Positions 52,909 to 61,695 of a stretch of 64,000 nt of DNA are shown here, one piece after another. The stretch is taken from NCBI RefSeq assembly GCF_004346865.1, contig NZ_SMGR01000003.1, forward strand, positions 124,001 through 188,000, in the 5' to 3' direction. Source of the stretch: Shimia isoporae (GTDB lineage Bacteria > Pseudomonadota > Alphaproteobacteria > Rhodobacterales > Rhodobacteraceae). The notes beneath the pieces were generated by a model. It saw only the letters and a program-made list of their open reading frames with translations. It was not told the origin of the DNA and ran no database searches. Positions within the stretch are counted from its first letter, which is position 1. Every line of letters starts with the position of its first letter. A program made the translations under genes and the position numbers.

Positions 52909-53334
52909 CTAGCGGATTACAAAAACCGACTGTTTGGCATGGCGGGATATACGCGCAGCGTTCGGACCGATCAGGTAATCCTTTAGCTGAGACTTGTGCG
53001 CACCAACAATGATCGCGTCCGCGCCCACCGACTTGGCTTCCTGCAGGACAAGATCGTAAACCGTACCCTGATCGACGTGCAATCGCAGGTTATCGATGCC
53101 AGAGAACTGATCCGCTCCCCAAGCCTCCAAGGCGGCCTTGGCTTCCTTAAGGATCACCTTGTTGTGGTCCTGACTGAAAAACGACCCGACAATCGACATG
53201 CCGTAATCAGGCACAACGTTCATCACATGCAGCTCTTCACTGCCAGTTGCCATCATCGTGCGCGCCACTTCAGCTGGACGCTCGGCCCCTTTGAAATCGT
53301 TCACATCTACGGTCAGCAATACAGTTTTGAACAT
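52909..53334 (-). CDS. Universal stress protein associated with the TRAP transporter
   Basis: The 141-residue UspA-type product begins FKTVLLTVDVNDFKGAERPA and has ELHVMNVVPDYGM, the nucleotide-binding pattern IIVGAHKSQLKDYLIGPNAARISRHAKQSVFVIR at the end (positions 109-141; G-2x-G-9x-G(S/T)-like). TeaD, a USP encoded next to the ectoine TRAP genes, binds ATP and modulates that transporter. This gene follows the TAXI-TRAP membrane gene by 12 bases, so a similar regulatory role is plausible. Confidence 0.9.
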   Translation of the reverse strand: MFKTVLLTVDVNDFKGAERPAEVARTMMATGSEELHVMNVVPDYGMSIVGSFFSQDHNKVILKEAKAALEAWGADQFSGIDNLRLHVDQGTVYDLVLQEAKSVGADAIIVGAHKSQLKDYLIGPNAARISRHAKQSVFVIR

Positions 53335-53346
53335 AACAGTCCCTCC

Positions 53347-55980
53347 TCAGAACGCTGGTTGGGTTGCACGGGGACGCTGGATCAACACCAACCCCGCAAG
53401 CAACAACAACGCAGGAATAAAGAACAATTCTTTAGGCATGCGTTCATTTTCGACTTCGACTTGGGCAATCACCACCGGTTCATCACCGTAGTAGTCGTAT
53501 TCGGTACCCAGCGCCCCGAAGAAAGGTGTGCCCGGGAACGGTTCTTCCAACAACAGCTTGTCACCTTCGGCAAACACGGTCAGACCGTTGTCCATCAACG
53601 AGGTTTCTGCATCGGACCCATCATAGATCATGGTCACAGTCGTTCGACGATCCTTACCAGTGTCGAAGTCCGGCCCTGACACGGTCAACCGCACTGCGCT
53701 GTCCGCATCCAGCCCGTTGATCGTCTCCATCGCTGCCGGTCCCTGAACAGTGGTGTATTTCTCACTCACCTGATCAAGGAAGAAATCCGGTCGGAACAAC
53801 ATAAAGGCGATGAACAACAAAGCGATGCTCTCCCACCTTCGCGATTTGGCTATGAAATACCCCTGCGTTGCCGCCGCGAATATCAACATTGCTATCAGAC
53901 TGACAAAGAAGACCAGCACGGCTTTCGCAAATCCAACATCGATCAGCAACAGGTCGGTGTTGAAGATGAACATGAACGGCAAGAGCGCGGTCCGGATGTC
54001 ATAGGCAAAGCCCTGTACACCTGTCTTGATCGGATCGCCCCGACTGATCGCCGCAGCCGCATAAGCGGCAAGTCCCACAGGTGGCGTATCGTCTGCCAGA
54101 ATCCCGAAGTAGAACACAAACATGTGCACGGCGATCAATGGCACAACGAGGCCCGATTGCGCACCAACACCGACAATCACGGGCGCCATGAGCGAGCTCA
54201 CCACGATATAGTTCGCCGTTGTCGGAAGGCCCATCCCAAGGATCAGGCTCAGCACGGCAACAAGGAACAACAAGATCATCAAGTTGCCACCTGAAATCAC
54301 CTCGATAACCTGGCCAATCACCTGATGCGCACCGGTCAGGCTGATCGTCCCGACGATGATACCGGCAGCCCCTGTCGCGACACCGATGCCGATCATATTG
54401 CGCGCGCCCATGATCAGGCCCTGCACAAAGTCATCCTTGCCCGCCATCAGAGCCTCTGCAATGGCCCCTTCTCCACGGAAGAACGCTTTGATCGGTCGAT
54501 GCGTCAACGCCACGATGATCATAAAGATCGTGGCCCAGAACGCCGACAAAGCCGGAGACAAACGCTCCAGCCCCTCGGTTTTTACCATCAGGTTCCAAAC
54601 CAGAATAAAGATCGGCAGCGCATAGTAGAGTCCACCGATCAGAGTTGGCGTAAGACGTGGCGCTTCAAGCGGCGCGTTCGGGTCGTCCATTTCCACATCC
54701 GGATACTTGGAAGCGATGTACAGCAGCACGAGGTAAATCACTCCGACCACGCCAACGGCAACATAGACGCTGTCACCCATGATCGGATCCAGAACAGCCC
54801 GCAATCCAATCATCAGATAGGTGCAGGCTCCGAGGAAGATGAAGCCGGACAGGAACAGGATCAGGATCAGGATCGGGCCGATGTGCCGCCCCGCCTTTTT
54901 CAAACCCTGCATCTGCATTTTCAGCGCCTCAAGGTGCACAATATAGAGCAGGGCAATGTAGGAAATCACCGCCGGCAAAAAGGCATGCTTCACCACTTCG
55001 ATGTAGGGAATGTTCACATATTCCACCATAAGGAAGGCCGCAGCCCCCATGACAGGCGGTGTGAGCTGACCGTTCGTTGACGAAGCCACTTCGACCGCAC
55101 CCGCCTTTTCTGCGGGGAAGCCGATCCGTTTCATCAGCGGAATGGTGAATGTTCCAGTGGTCACGGTGTTCGCAATCGACGAACCTGAGATCATACCGGT
55201 CATCATCGACGACAGAACAGATGCTTTTGCAGGGCCACCGCGCAGCGCACCCAGCAGGGCAATCGCCACCTTGATGAACCAGTTGCCGCCGCCGGCGCGG
55301 TCCAGCAACGCCCCGAAAAGGACAAAGAGAAAGATCATGGTGGTCGAGACGCCCAGCGCCACACCGAAGACCCCTTCCGTCTGCATCCAATAATGGCCCA
55401 GCGCTTTTTTGAGGGAAGCTCCGCCATAATTGGTGATCTCACGGACCCACTCGCTCTCACCGCCAAAGAAGGCAAAGAGAACAAAAATCGATGCTATGAT
55501 CACAAGCGGCAGGCCCAAAGAGCGGTAAACGCAGATCAAAAGCACCACCATGCCGATGGCCGACACGATGATATCGGTATCGGTCCACAGCCCCGGTCGA
55601 TCCGCGATCTGATACCGGAAAAAGACGAGATAGAGACAGGACCCGACGCCCAGCGCCAGCAGCACCCAGTCATAAAGCGGAATGCGATCGCGTGGCGACG
55701 ACTTGAACATCGGAAAGGCCATGATCGCCAGAGACATGGCAAAGGCTAGGTGCACATAGCGCGCTTGCGCGACAATGTTTGCGAAATCGGTAATACCGGT
55801 CAGCTGCGCCAGCATTCCTGGCAGCTTGGACGCTATGTAAAGCTGGAAAAGCGACCAGATAATGCAGATCGCAATGATAAGTTTGCCTTGAAATCCGGCC
55901 GCGTTGCGCGCGCCTGTATCGGCTTCTGCGACAATCGCGTCTGCGGCGGCGGTGCCATCGTTCTGATGATCTTGTGCCAT
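53347..55980 (-). CDS. TAXI-type TRAP transporter fused membrane subunit
   Basis: The 877-residue product fuses the small (4-helix) and large (12-helix) TRAP membrane components, as in 4TM/12TM TAXI transporters. Large-subunit motifs include GMISGSSIANTVTTGTFTIP, GQLTPPVMGAAAFLMVEYVN and LGMGLPTTANYIVVSSLMAP. The final part (from about 690) resembles the DUF3394 domain often found at the C-terminus of these fusions. It forms the importer with the binding protein at 56067 and the USP. Confidence 0.93.
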   Translation of the reverse strand: MAQDHQNDGTAAADAIVAEADTGARNAAGFQGKLIIAICIIWSLFQLYIASKLPGMLAQLTGITDFANIVAQARYVHLAFAMSLAIMAFPMFKSSPRDRIPLYDWVLLALGVGSCLYLVFFRYQIADRPGLWTDTDIIVSAIGMVVLLICVYRSLGLPLVIIASIFVLFAFFGGESEWVREITNYGGASLKKALGHYWMQTEGVFGVALGVSTTMIFLFVLFGALLDRAGGGNWFIKVAIALLGALRGGPAKASVLSSMMTGMISGSSIANTVTTGTFTIPLMKRIGFPAEKAGAVEVASSTNGQLTPPVMGAAAFLMVEYVNIPYIEVVKHAFLPAVISYIALLYIVHLEALKMQMQGLKKAGRHIGPILILILFLSGFIFLGACTYLMIGLRAVLDPIMGDSVYVAVGVVGVIYLVLLYIASKYPDVEMDDPNAPLEAPRLTPTLIGGLYYALPIFILVWNLMVKTEGLERLSPALSAFWATIFMIIVALTHRPIKAFFRGEGAIAEALMAGKDDFVQGLIMGARNMIGIGVATGAAGIIVGTISLTGAHQVIGQVIEVISGGNLMILLFLVAVLSLILGMGLPTTANYIVVSSLMAPVIVGVGAQSGLVVPLIAVHMFVFYFGILADDTPPVGLAAYAAAAISRGDPIKTGVQGFAYDIRTALLPFMFIFNTDLLLIDVGFAKAVLVFFVSLIAMLIFAAATQGYFIAKSRRWESIALLFIAFMLFRPDFFLDQVSEKYTTVQGPAAMETINGLDADSAVRLTVSGPDFDTGKDRRTTVTMIYDGSDAETSLMDNGLTVFAEGDKLLLEEPFPGTPFFGALGTEYDYYGDEPVVIAQVEVENERMPKELFFIPALLLLAGLVLIQRPRATQPAF

Positions 55981-56009
55981 GTCTGTCCCCGTTGAACGAA
56001 TACGCGAAC

Positions 56010-56033
56010 GCGCCCCGCGAAAAACCGGGGCGC
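56010..56033 (-). terminator. GC hairpin after the TAXI binding-protein gene
   Basis: Stem GCGCCCCG/CGGGGCGC with an eight-base loop, between the TAXI binding-protein stop (56067) and the TRAP membrane-gene start (55980) on the minus strand. No long T-run follows the stem. It resembles the other hairpins in this window that separate a binding-protein gene from its membrane partners. Confidence 0.6.
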
Positions 56034-56066
56034 ATTCATTACTTTTAGCTCAGGATAAAACCCGCC

Positions 56067-57029
56067 TTACTTCAGGCCGAGCTCCATATAGGCCTTCTCG
56101 GCGCCCGGGTGCAGCGGTGCGCTCAGGCCGTCTTTGACCATCTCTGCCGGATCGAGGTTGGCAAACGCGGGGTGCAGTTTGCGGAAGTCTTCAATGTTTT
56201 CCATCACAGACTTTGCAACAACATAAACCACGTCGTCAGAGATTTCGGCCGAGGTCACAAAGGTTGCGCCCACACCGAAGGTGGTGGTGTCGCCGTCAGT
56301 ACCTTTGTACATGCCGCCCGGGATGGTCGCCACGCGGTAGAACGGATTGTCCGCAACCAGCTTGTCGATCTCTGGTCCGGTCACATTCACAAGGTTCGCG
56401 GCACAGGTGGTGGTCGCTTCCTTGATCGCCGCAGCCGGGTGACCGATGGTGTAAACCATGGCGTCGATGTTGCCGTCACAAAGCTGCTTGGCCATCTCGG
56501 AACCTTTGTACTCGGTTGCCAGAGCAAAATCGGCCATGGTCATGCCATAGGCTTCCATCACAACTTCCATAGTGGCGCGCTGACCCGACCCCGGGTTGCC
56601 CACGTTCACGCGCTTCCCCTTAAGGTCAGCAAAGCTGTTCACGCCCGCATCCGCACGCGCGATCACAGAGAACGGCTCAGGGTGTACAGAGAACACCGCG
56701 CGCACGTCTGGGAACGGATTGTCGGCAAATTTGGACGTGCCGTTGTACGCGTGGTACTGCCAATCAGACTGCGCAACGCCAAATTCCAGCTCGCCCGCCT
56801 TGATGGTGTTGATGTTGTAAACCGAACCACCGGTCGATTCCACGGCACAGCGAATGCCATGCTCTTTGCGGCCCTTGTTCACGAGGCGGCAGATCGCGCC
56901 GCCGGTTGGATAGTACACCCCGGTCACACCGCCGGTGCCGATCGAGATGAACTCTTGCGCAGTGGCAACACCAGAGAAGGTCATCGACGCGACAATGGCT
57001 GCGCCTGCCAGTTTCAGTTTGGAAATCAT
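56067..57029 (-). CDS. TAXI-type TRAP substrate-binding protein
   Basis: The 320-residue product has a Sec signal peptide (about 1-24, ending ATA) and TAXI features ([58 protein letters not shown]). TAXI proteins bind solutes such as glutamate-like or other carboxylates, but the ligand here is unknown. It lies after the RpiR gene on the same strand and precedes the fused membrane subunit. Confidence 0.94.
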   Translation of the reverse strand: MISKLKLAGAAIVASMTFSGVATAQEFISIGTGGVTGVYYPTGGAICRLVNKGRKEHGIRCAVESTGGSVYNINTIKAGELEFGVAQSDWQYHAYNGTSKFADNPFPDVRAVFSVHPEPFSVIARADAGVNSFADLKGKRVNVGNPGSGQRATMEVVMEAYGMTMADFALATEYKGSEMAKQLCDGNIDAMVYTIGHPAAAIKEATTTCAANLVNVTGPEIDKLVADNPFYRVATIPGGMYKGTDGDTTTFGVGATFVTSAEISDDVVYVVAKSVMENIEDFRKLHPAFANLDPAEMVKDGLSAPLHPGAEKAYMELGLK

Positions 57030-57108
57030 CTTAGGCTCCCTAGTTGATGATAGTGAAATTCATGGTCTTTTTGCGCCCCGCCACGGCGGGACAAGTCTTT
57101 TTGTGGTC

Positions 57109-57975
57109 TTACTCGGCCCAGAAATCCCCCAGGCTCTTGTTCCGGCGTTCTACTTCGCGAATGCGTTCGCTCGTATCTGTTCCGGACTGCGCCACCAGCA
57201 TGGCGATAATCGTCTCCATCAAGGCCAGAGTCGCAGCGTATGATGAGAAGAATTGTGGACTTTCTGACGGAACAATAAAAGGGAAAGTGGCAAATTTATT
57301 AGCCGGACAGGCGTGGCTATCGCAGATAACGATGGTTTTCGCCCCGACCTCCTGCGCCATCTCTGCGGCCCGAACCGCCCTGCTGGCATACGGTGCTTTG
57401 GTCACCACCAGAAGCACATCTTCCGGACCCATCGACGCCAGCGACGTTCCCAAAGATGCGCCCATGCGTCCCGCAAGCGTCCAGTTTGTCGAAAAATAAT
57501 TTGCAAGATAGGCCATATATTCGACGATGCCTGTCGAGCCAAACGCCCCGAAGAGCACAACGTTGCGCGCGTTCTTGAGCGCCTCGACTGCATGCTGCAA
57601 TCGCGCCCTGTCCAGCGTCTCTCCCATTTCCGAAACATTCCAGATGCAGGCCGCTGCCTGCCGGTCCAGAATGCTCTGATCGGAGTCTTTGCTTTCCTTG
57701 AGAAGATCAGCTCGCTCTGCAAAGGACGTCTGCCGACCGCCGACAGCGGTGCGACACATTTCGCGCATCTCCTCATAGCTCTCAAAGCCAAGTGATCGGG
57801 CCAATCGTGACAAAGTCGCCGGAGAAACACCGCTGGCCGCGGAAACAGAGCGCAACGATCTTGCAGCCACGTCCATCTGGTTGGCAACAACGTAGTCCGC
57901 TGCCTCCTGCAAACGTGCGCTCAAATCAGAATAGCTTTCTGCGATCCTGTCTTCGATCCGTATGGTCCTATTCAC
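57109..57975 (-). CDS. RpiR-family regulator
   Basis: The 288-residue product has an N-terminal helix-turn-helix of RpiR type (AARSLRSVSAASGVSPATLS, then RLARSLGFESYEEMREMCRT) and a C-terminal SIS sugar-isomerase domain (ARNVVLFGAFGSTGIVEYMA, EDVLLVVTKAPYASRAVRAA). RpiR regulators sense phosphorylated or related metabolites. It is divergent from the BKACE gene and upstream of the TAXI-TRAP operon, so it may control both directions. A palindrome at 58031-58044 is a candidate operator. Confidence 0.92.
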   Translation of the reverse strand: MNRTIRIEDRIAESYSDLSARLQEAADYVVANQMDVAARSLRSVSAASGVSPATLSRLARSLGFESYEEMREMCRTAVGGRQTSFAERADLLKESKDSDQSILDRQAAACIWNVSEMGETLDRARLQHAVEALKNARNVVLFGAFGSTGIVEYMAYLANYFSTNWTLAGRMGASLGTSLASMGPEDVLLVVTKAPYASRAVRAAEMAQEVGAKTIVICDSHACPANKFATFPFIVPSESPQFFSSYAATLALMETIIAMLVAQSGTDTSERIREVERRNKSLGDFWAE

Positions 57976-58030
57976 GAATCCCCTCCACTTGACAGGAACA
58001 TTCCATTCGTTTTACGCCAAGTCAACAAAA

Positions 58031-58044
58031 GAAACATTTGTTTC
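58031..58044. promoter_or_regulatory. Putative RpiR operator
   Basis: GAAACATTTGTTTC: arms GAAACA and TGTTTC with a two-base centre, 55 bases upstream of the RpiR start and 53 bases before the BKACE start. A related GGAAC-rich sequence lies nearby (57990-58000). Assignment to RpiR rests on position. Confidence 0.55.
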
Positions 58045-58097
58045 ATGCGGCTTGGAAACTGTCTCAAAAGAGCACATCGACGGGGAATAATCGCAAG

Positions 58098-58937
58098 ATG
58101 TCAGATAGTTATAATTCTCAACAACTGACGCAAGGTAAGCGGATCGTCGCTCCCCTACACAAGGCGACTCCCAGAATCACTGTTGCCCCGACCGGAGCCC
58201 GTCGGCAAAAAACCGATCATTCCGCGCTGCCACTAACCATTTCCGAGATCGCAGAGACCGCGCGCGACTGCGACCGCGCGGGGGCAGACGGGATCCACCT
58301 GCATGTCCGTAATTCGGATGGTTCCCACAGCCTGGACACCGGACTTTACAGAGAGGCAATTGGTGAAATTGAACGCCTCGCACCTGACATGTCGGTTCAA
58401 ATCACCACCGAAGCCGCCGGCCTCTTTGAAGTTCCGGCGCAACTCGCTTGCCTTTCAGATCTGGCACCCGCGGCAGCCAGCATCTCCGTACGTGAAATCA
58501 TGCGCGCCCCCGATCTTGCCCGACGCGTTTACGCGACCGCCAATGATGCTGGCACAGAGGTTCAGCACATTCTTTATGACACCAATGACATTGCGACCCT
58601 AAGGCACCTGCTGGACAACGGCACCGTTCCATCATCCATGCGCGACGTCATTCTTGTACTGGGCCGCTATGCACCACCGCGCCCGGCACGTACGACTGAA
58701 TTGGCACCCTTTGTCTCCGCCCTCGGAAACGACTTTCCCAGCTGGACTGTCTGCGCCTTCGGGGCAGGCGAACACGCCGTCATGCTCGAAGCCGCCGCCA
58801 TGGGCGGTCACCTGCGCGTCGGATTCGAAAACAACATCTGCCGCCCGGATGGTACACTCGCGGCAAGCAACGCCGAAAATATAGCCCGCATATCCACAGC
58901 GCTTCGTGCAACCTCCAGAAAGGAGCACACGTCATGA
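58098..58937 (+). CDS. Beta-keto acid cleavage enzyme (BKACE, DUF849)
   Basis: The 279-residue product from ATG 58098 belongs to the family of 3-keto-5-aminohexanoate cleavage enzyme (Kce). BKACE enzymes use acetyl-CoA to cleave a beta-keto acid, giving acetoacetate and a new acyl-CoA. The zinc ligands are visible: His67 and His69 in GIHLHVRNSDG and Glu244 in RVGFENNICRPDG. Typical SNAEN near the C-terminus is present. It overlaps the aminotransferase gene by four bases, which fits a route in which an amino acid is converted to a beta-keto acid and then cleaved. Confidence 0.93.
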   Translation: MSDSYNSQQLTQGKRIVAPLHKATPRITVAPTGARRQKTDHSALPLTISEIAETARDCDRAGADGIHLHVRNSDGSHSLDTGLYREAIGEIERLAPDMSVQITTEAAGLFEVPAQLACLSDLAPAAASISVREIMRAPDLARRVYATANDAGTEVQHILYDTNDIATLRHLLDNGTVPSSMRDVILVLGRYAPPRPARTTELAPFVSALGNDFPSWTVCAFGAGEHAVMLEAAAMGGHLRVGFENNICRPDGTLAASNAENIARISTALRATSRKEHTS

Positions 58938-60256
58938 GCCACGTCTTTCCCCGCCACAGCCGCAAAATACCGCCCAAAGTCGCCCGCGGCGAAGGCCCGT
59001 TTCTATACGACCAATCCGGCAAAGCCTACTTTGACGGCTCCGGCGGAGCAGCCGTTTCATGCCTGGGCCATTCCGACCCGACCGTTATCAAGGCCATAAA
59101 GGACCAGATCGACACTGTCGCCTTCGCACACACCGGCTTTTTCACCTCGGAACCGGCCGAGGCGCTCGCCGACGCTCTTGTCGAAACCGCTCCTGGCAAC
59201 CTTGACCGCGCCTACCTTGTTTCAGGCGGCTCCGAAGCCATGGAATCTGCCCTAAAACTGGCGCGACAATACGCCATGGAAAAAGGGGAAACCGGTCGCC
59301 GCCACATCATCGCACGAAGACAAAGTTACCACGGCAACACACTTGGTGCCCTTGCCACTGGCGGCAACATGTGGCGTCGCGAACCATTTGCGCCGATGCT
59401 GATGGACACGCACCACATCTCGCCCTGCTACGCCTACCGCGGACAGCAGGATGGCGAGAGCGAATTCGACTACGGCCAACGCGTCGCCAATGAACTGGAA
59501 ACCAAAATCGCCGAACTCGGCCCCGAAAACGTACTCGCATTTGTTGCAGAACCCGTTGTCGGCGCCACGTCCGGTGCCGTTCCACCGGTCGAAGGCTACT
59601 TCAAGCGCATCCGCGAAATCTGCGATACGCACGGCGTCCTCTTGATTCTGGACGAAGTCATGTGCGGGATGGGCCGCACCGGCTCGCTTTTTGCTTATGA
59701 ACAAGACGGTATCACGCCCGATATCTGCGCAATCGCCAAAGGCCTCGGCGCGGGCTATCAACCCATCGGCGCGATGCTCTGCACTGCCGAAATCTACGAC
59801 ACCATCCGCGATGGCTCAGGTTTCTTTCAGCACGGACACACATACAACGGCCACCCTACAGCCGCCGCCGCGTCTTTGGCCGTTCTGAACCGCCTGACCA
59901 AAGACGGCGTCGCAAAAAACGTCAAGCCAATGGGCGACAAACTCAAAGCCGCTCTAACTGACCGCTTCGGGCAACATGCCCATATTGGAGACATCCGCGG
60001 TCGCGGCCTCTTCATTGGCGTCGAACTCGTGCAAGACCGCGAGACCAAAGCTCCATTCGATCCCGCGCTTCAACTACACGCAAAAATCAAAGCCGCCGCC
60101 TTTGACGGTGGCCTGATCTGCTACCCGATGGGAGGCACAATCGACGGCAAAAACGGAAACCACATTCTTCTTGCCCCGCCATTCATCATGGAGGACTCGC
60201 ACATCCCTCTGATCGTGGATGCACTTGACCAAGCCATTGCGGTGAGCCTGCCCTAA
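58934..60256 (+). CDS. Class III PLP-dependent aminotransferase
   Basis: The 440-residue product has the class III (omega/beta-amino acid) fold with SGGSEAMESALKLARQYAME, LILDEVMCGMGRTGSLFAYE and the PLP-binding Lys269 in AIAKGLGAGYQPIGAMLC. Substrates in this class are omega-amino or beta-amino acids or amines. Overlap with the BKACE gene suggests it makes the keto acid that BKACE cleaves. Its stop is overlapped by the convergent alkaline-phosphatase-superfamily gene (four bases). Confidence 0.94.
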   Translation: MSHVFPRHSRKIPPKVARGEGPFLYDQSGKAYFDGSGGAAVSCLGHSDPTVIKAIKDQIDTVAFAHTGFFTSEPAEALADALVETAPGNLDRAYLVSGGSEAMESALKLARQYAMEKGETGRRHIIARRQSYHGNTLGALATGGNMWRREPFAPMLMDTHHISPCYAYRGQQDGESEFDYGQRVANELETKIAELGPENVLAFVAEPVVGATSGAVPPVEGYFKRIREICDTHGVLLILDEVMCGMGRTGSLFAYEQDGITPDICAIAKGLGAGYQPIGAMLCTAEIYDTIRDGSGFFQHGHTYNGHPTAAAASLAVLNRLTKDGVAKNVKPMGDKLKAALTDRFGQHAHIGDIRGRGLFIGVELVQDRETKAPFDPALQLHAKIKAAAFDGGLICYPMGGTIDGKNGNHILLAPPFIMEDSHIPLIVDALDQAIAVSLP

Positions 60257-61089
60257 CTCAGGAAAGGCGCGGCCTTCATCGTTTCCGGGATATCTGCACC
60301 CATGCGCTTAAGGATTGTTGGAGCCAACTGAAGTTGGTGAAGCACCGTATCGCGATCAGGCCCCTGCGCATCCCCGAAGTAGTACAGCGCAAACTCCTGC
60401 TGCAGCGCGCTGTGCCCACCATGATGTCCACGCTCGTCCTGCCCGTGATCCGCAGTCACGATCACCTCATACCCAAACTGGCGCCACTTCGGGATGAACG
60501 GTGCAAGCATTTCATCCATCACAAAACACGCATGATCCATCTCGTGGCTCTCGTGTTGAAACCGATGCCCCATGCTGTCCAGAGTACAGGTGTGCAGCAT
60601 GCCATAGTCCAGCCCGTGCTTCAGGCACAGGTTACTCAAGGTGCCGAATAGATCCACATCGCTAGGGGTCATCTGGTTGGCATGACCATAACCGGTCATT
60701 GTGTGAAATCGCCCATGATTGATCGTCTTGGCATCAGGCTCGTCGTATTCCACGTCCCGGACGTAGTCGAAGGGATGGCGGTTGAAGAACTCACTCCAGA
60801 ACGAGTGCGCCACCGCACCAGTCTTGCCTCCCGCTTTGCGAACCTGCGCAAAGATATCTGGCTGTTTTATGCGAAATACATTGCCGTTGCCTGTGCACCC
60901 GTGTTCCTGCGGCGTGACGCCCGTATGGATCGAGGCATAGCAGCTGGCCGACGTCGACGGCAGCACCGACGTCATTTTCCACTTCTGTGCGGTGCCATCA
61001 GCAACCCATCCTTCCAGATTGCCAAACAATCTGCCCCAATTCCGCCAAGGCACGCCATCCAGAATGATCAACAAAAGCTTGCGGTCCAT
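60253..61089 (-). CDS. Alkaline phosphatase superfamily phosphodiesterase-like protein
   Basis: The 278-residue product from ATG 61089 begins MDRKLLLIILDGVPWRNWGR (metal Asp11). The nucleophile region LPSTSASCYASIHTGVTPQE aligns with the family (P-x-x-T/S...TG), with Ser47 as the probable nucleophile. DSMGHRFQHE and TADHGQDERGHHGGH hold further metal ligands. It resembles nucleotide pyrophosphatase, phosphonoacetate hydrolase-like or phosphodiesterase proteins but is shorter, and no signal peptide is seen. The convergent overlap with the aminotransferase suggests it belongs to the same locus. Confidence 0.88.
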   Translation of the reverse strand: MDRKLLLIILDGVPWRNWGRLFGNLEGWVADGTAQKWKMTSVLPSTSASCYASIHTGVTPQEHGCTGNGNVFRIKQPDIFAQVRKAGGKTGAVAHSFWSEFFNRHPFDYVRDVEYDEPDAKTINHGRFHTMTGYGHANQMTPSDVDLFGTLSNLCLKHGLDYGMLHTCTLDSMGHRFQHESHEMDHACFVMDEMLAPFIPKWRQFGYEVIVTADHGQDERGHHGGHSALQQEFALYYFGDAQGPDRDTVLHQLQLAPTILKRMGADIPETMKAAPFLS

Positions 61090-61213
61090 GCGTCTCTCCC
61101 ACTGCACGTCTCGTTGGCTCGACCCTAGGCCGGAGCCTTGCCACAAAACAATCCGCAAACGACGCTTCCCGCACGGCAAGCGAAAAAGAAAAGACGGCAA
61201 TACCGTTGCGCAC

Positions 61214-61549
61214 TTACCCGCGCTTGCCACCCCGATCCGGTTTGTTGTCCTTCAAGACCCGCACAATTTCTTCACCCGTCAACGACGCATCTTGCTCCAT
61301 CAGGCAGCCAATTACCGCCCGCATCTCAGAACGCCTCGGGCTCTCACCATTCACGGTCTGATCGGGCTTAGGAAAACATCCGGCAACCTGCTCTTCACTC
61401 ATGCCAAGACCCGCGCCAATCGCCGCAAAGGGAGGCGCCGGTCGCTTCCGCTCTTCTGCGTTGGCCTCGCCGACCAGAAAACTCGTCAAAAACGCGCACC
61501 CCATCGCGGCACACAACGCGAGAATGCGAAGATCGTTCTTATCCGGCAT
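61214..61549 (-). CDS. Small exported hypothetical protein
   Basis: The 111-residue product from ATG 61549, behind GGAGGG, has a signal peptide (about 1-31, ending ANA) and a mature part with two cysteines (QVAGCFPKPD and AVIGCLMEQD), then a basic C-terminus (KDNKPDRGGKRG). The cysteines could form a disulfide or bind a ligand. I recognise no family. An earlier start at 61561 adds four residues. It lies between the phosphodiesterase and hisD genes, with a terminator upstream of it. Confidence 0.72.
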   Translation of the reverse strand: MPDKNDLRILALCAAMGCAFLTSFLVGEANAEERKRPAPPFAAIGAGLGMSEEQVAGCFPKPDQTVNGESPRRSEMRAVIGCLMEQDASLTGEEIVRVLKDNKPDRGGKRG

Positions 61550-61629
61550 ACCGCCCTCCATTGGCTGTCCTGCCCAGTAAAACGCACCGACCCGACACTT
61601 CCGTCGCAAATCTTTTCAAATGGCCAACG

Positions 61630-61656
61630 AAAAACGGCGCTCCCGTCGGAGCGCCG
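61630..61656 (-). terminator. hisD terminator
   Basis: Stem CGGCGCTCC/GGAGCGCCG with a four-base loop. On the minus strand it is followed by TTTTT, 40 bases beyond the hisD stop. A clear intrinsic terminator. Confidence 0.87.
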
Positions 61657-61695
61657 CTTATTTCACTTACTCAAAACCGTGGCGCAGCACAGCCA

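Noticed and set aside
56109-57047. 312-codon plus-strand ORF opposite the TAXI binding-protein gene
   Set aside because: Lies fully within a clear TAXI gene on the other strand and shows no family features.
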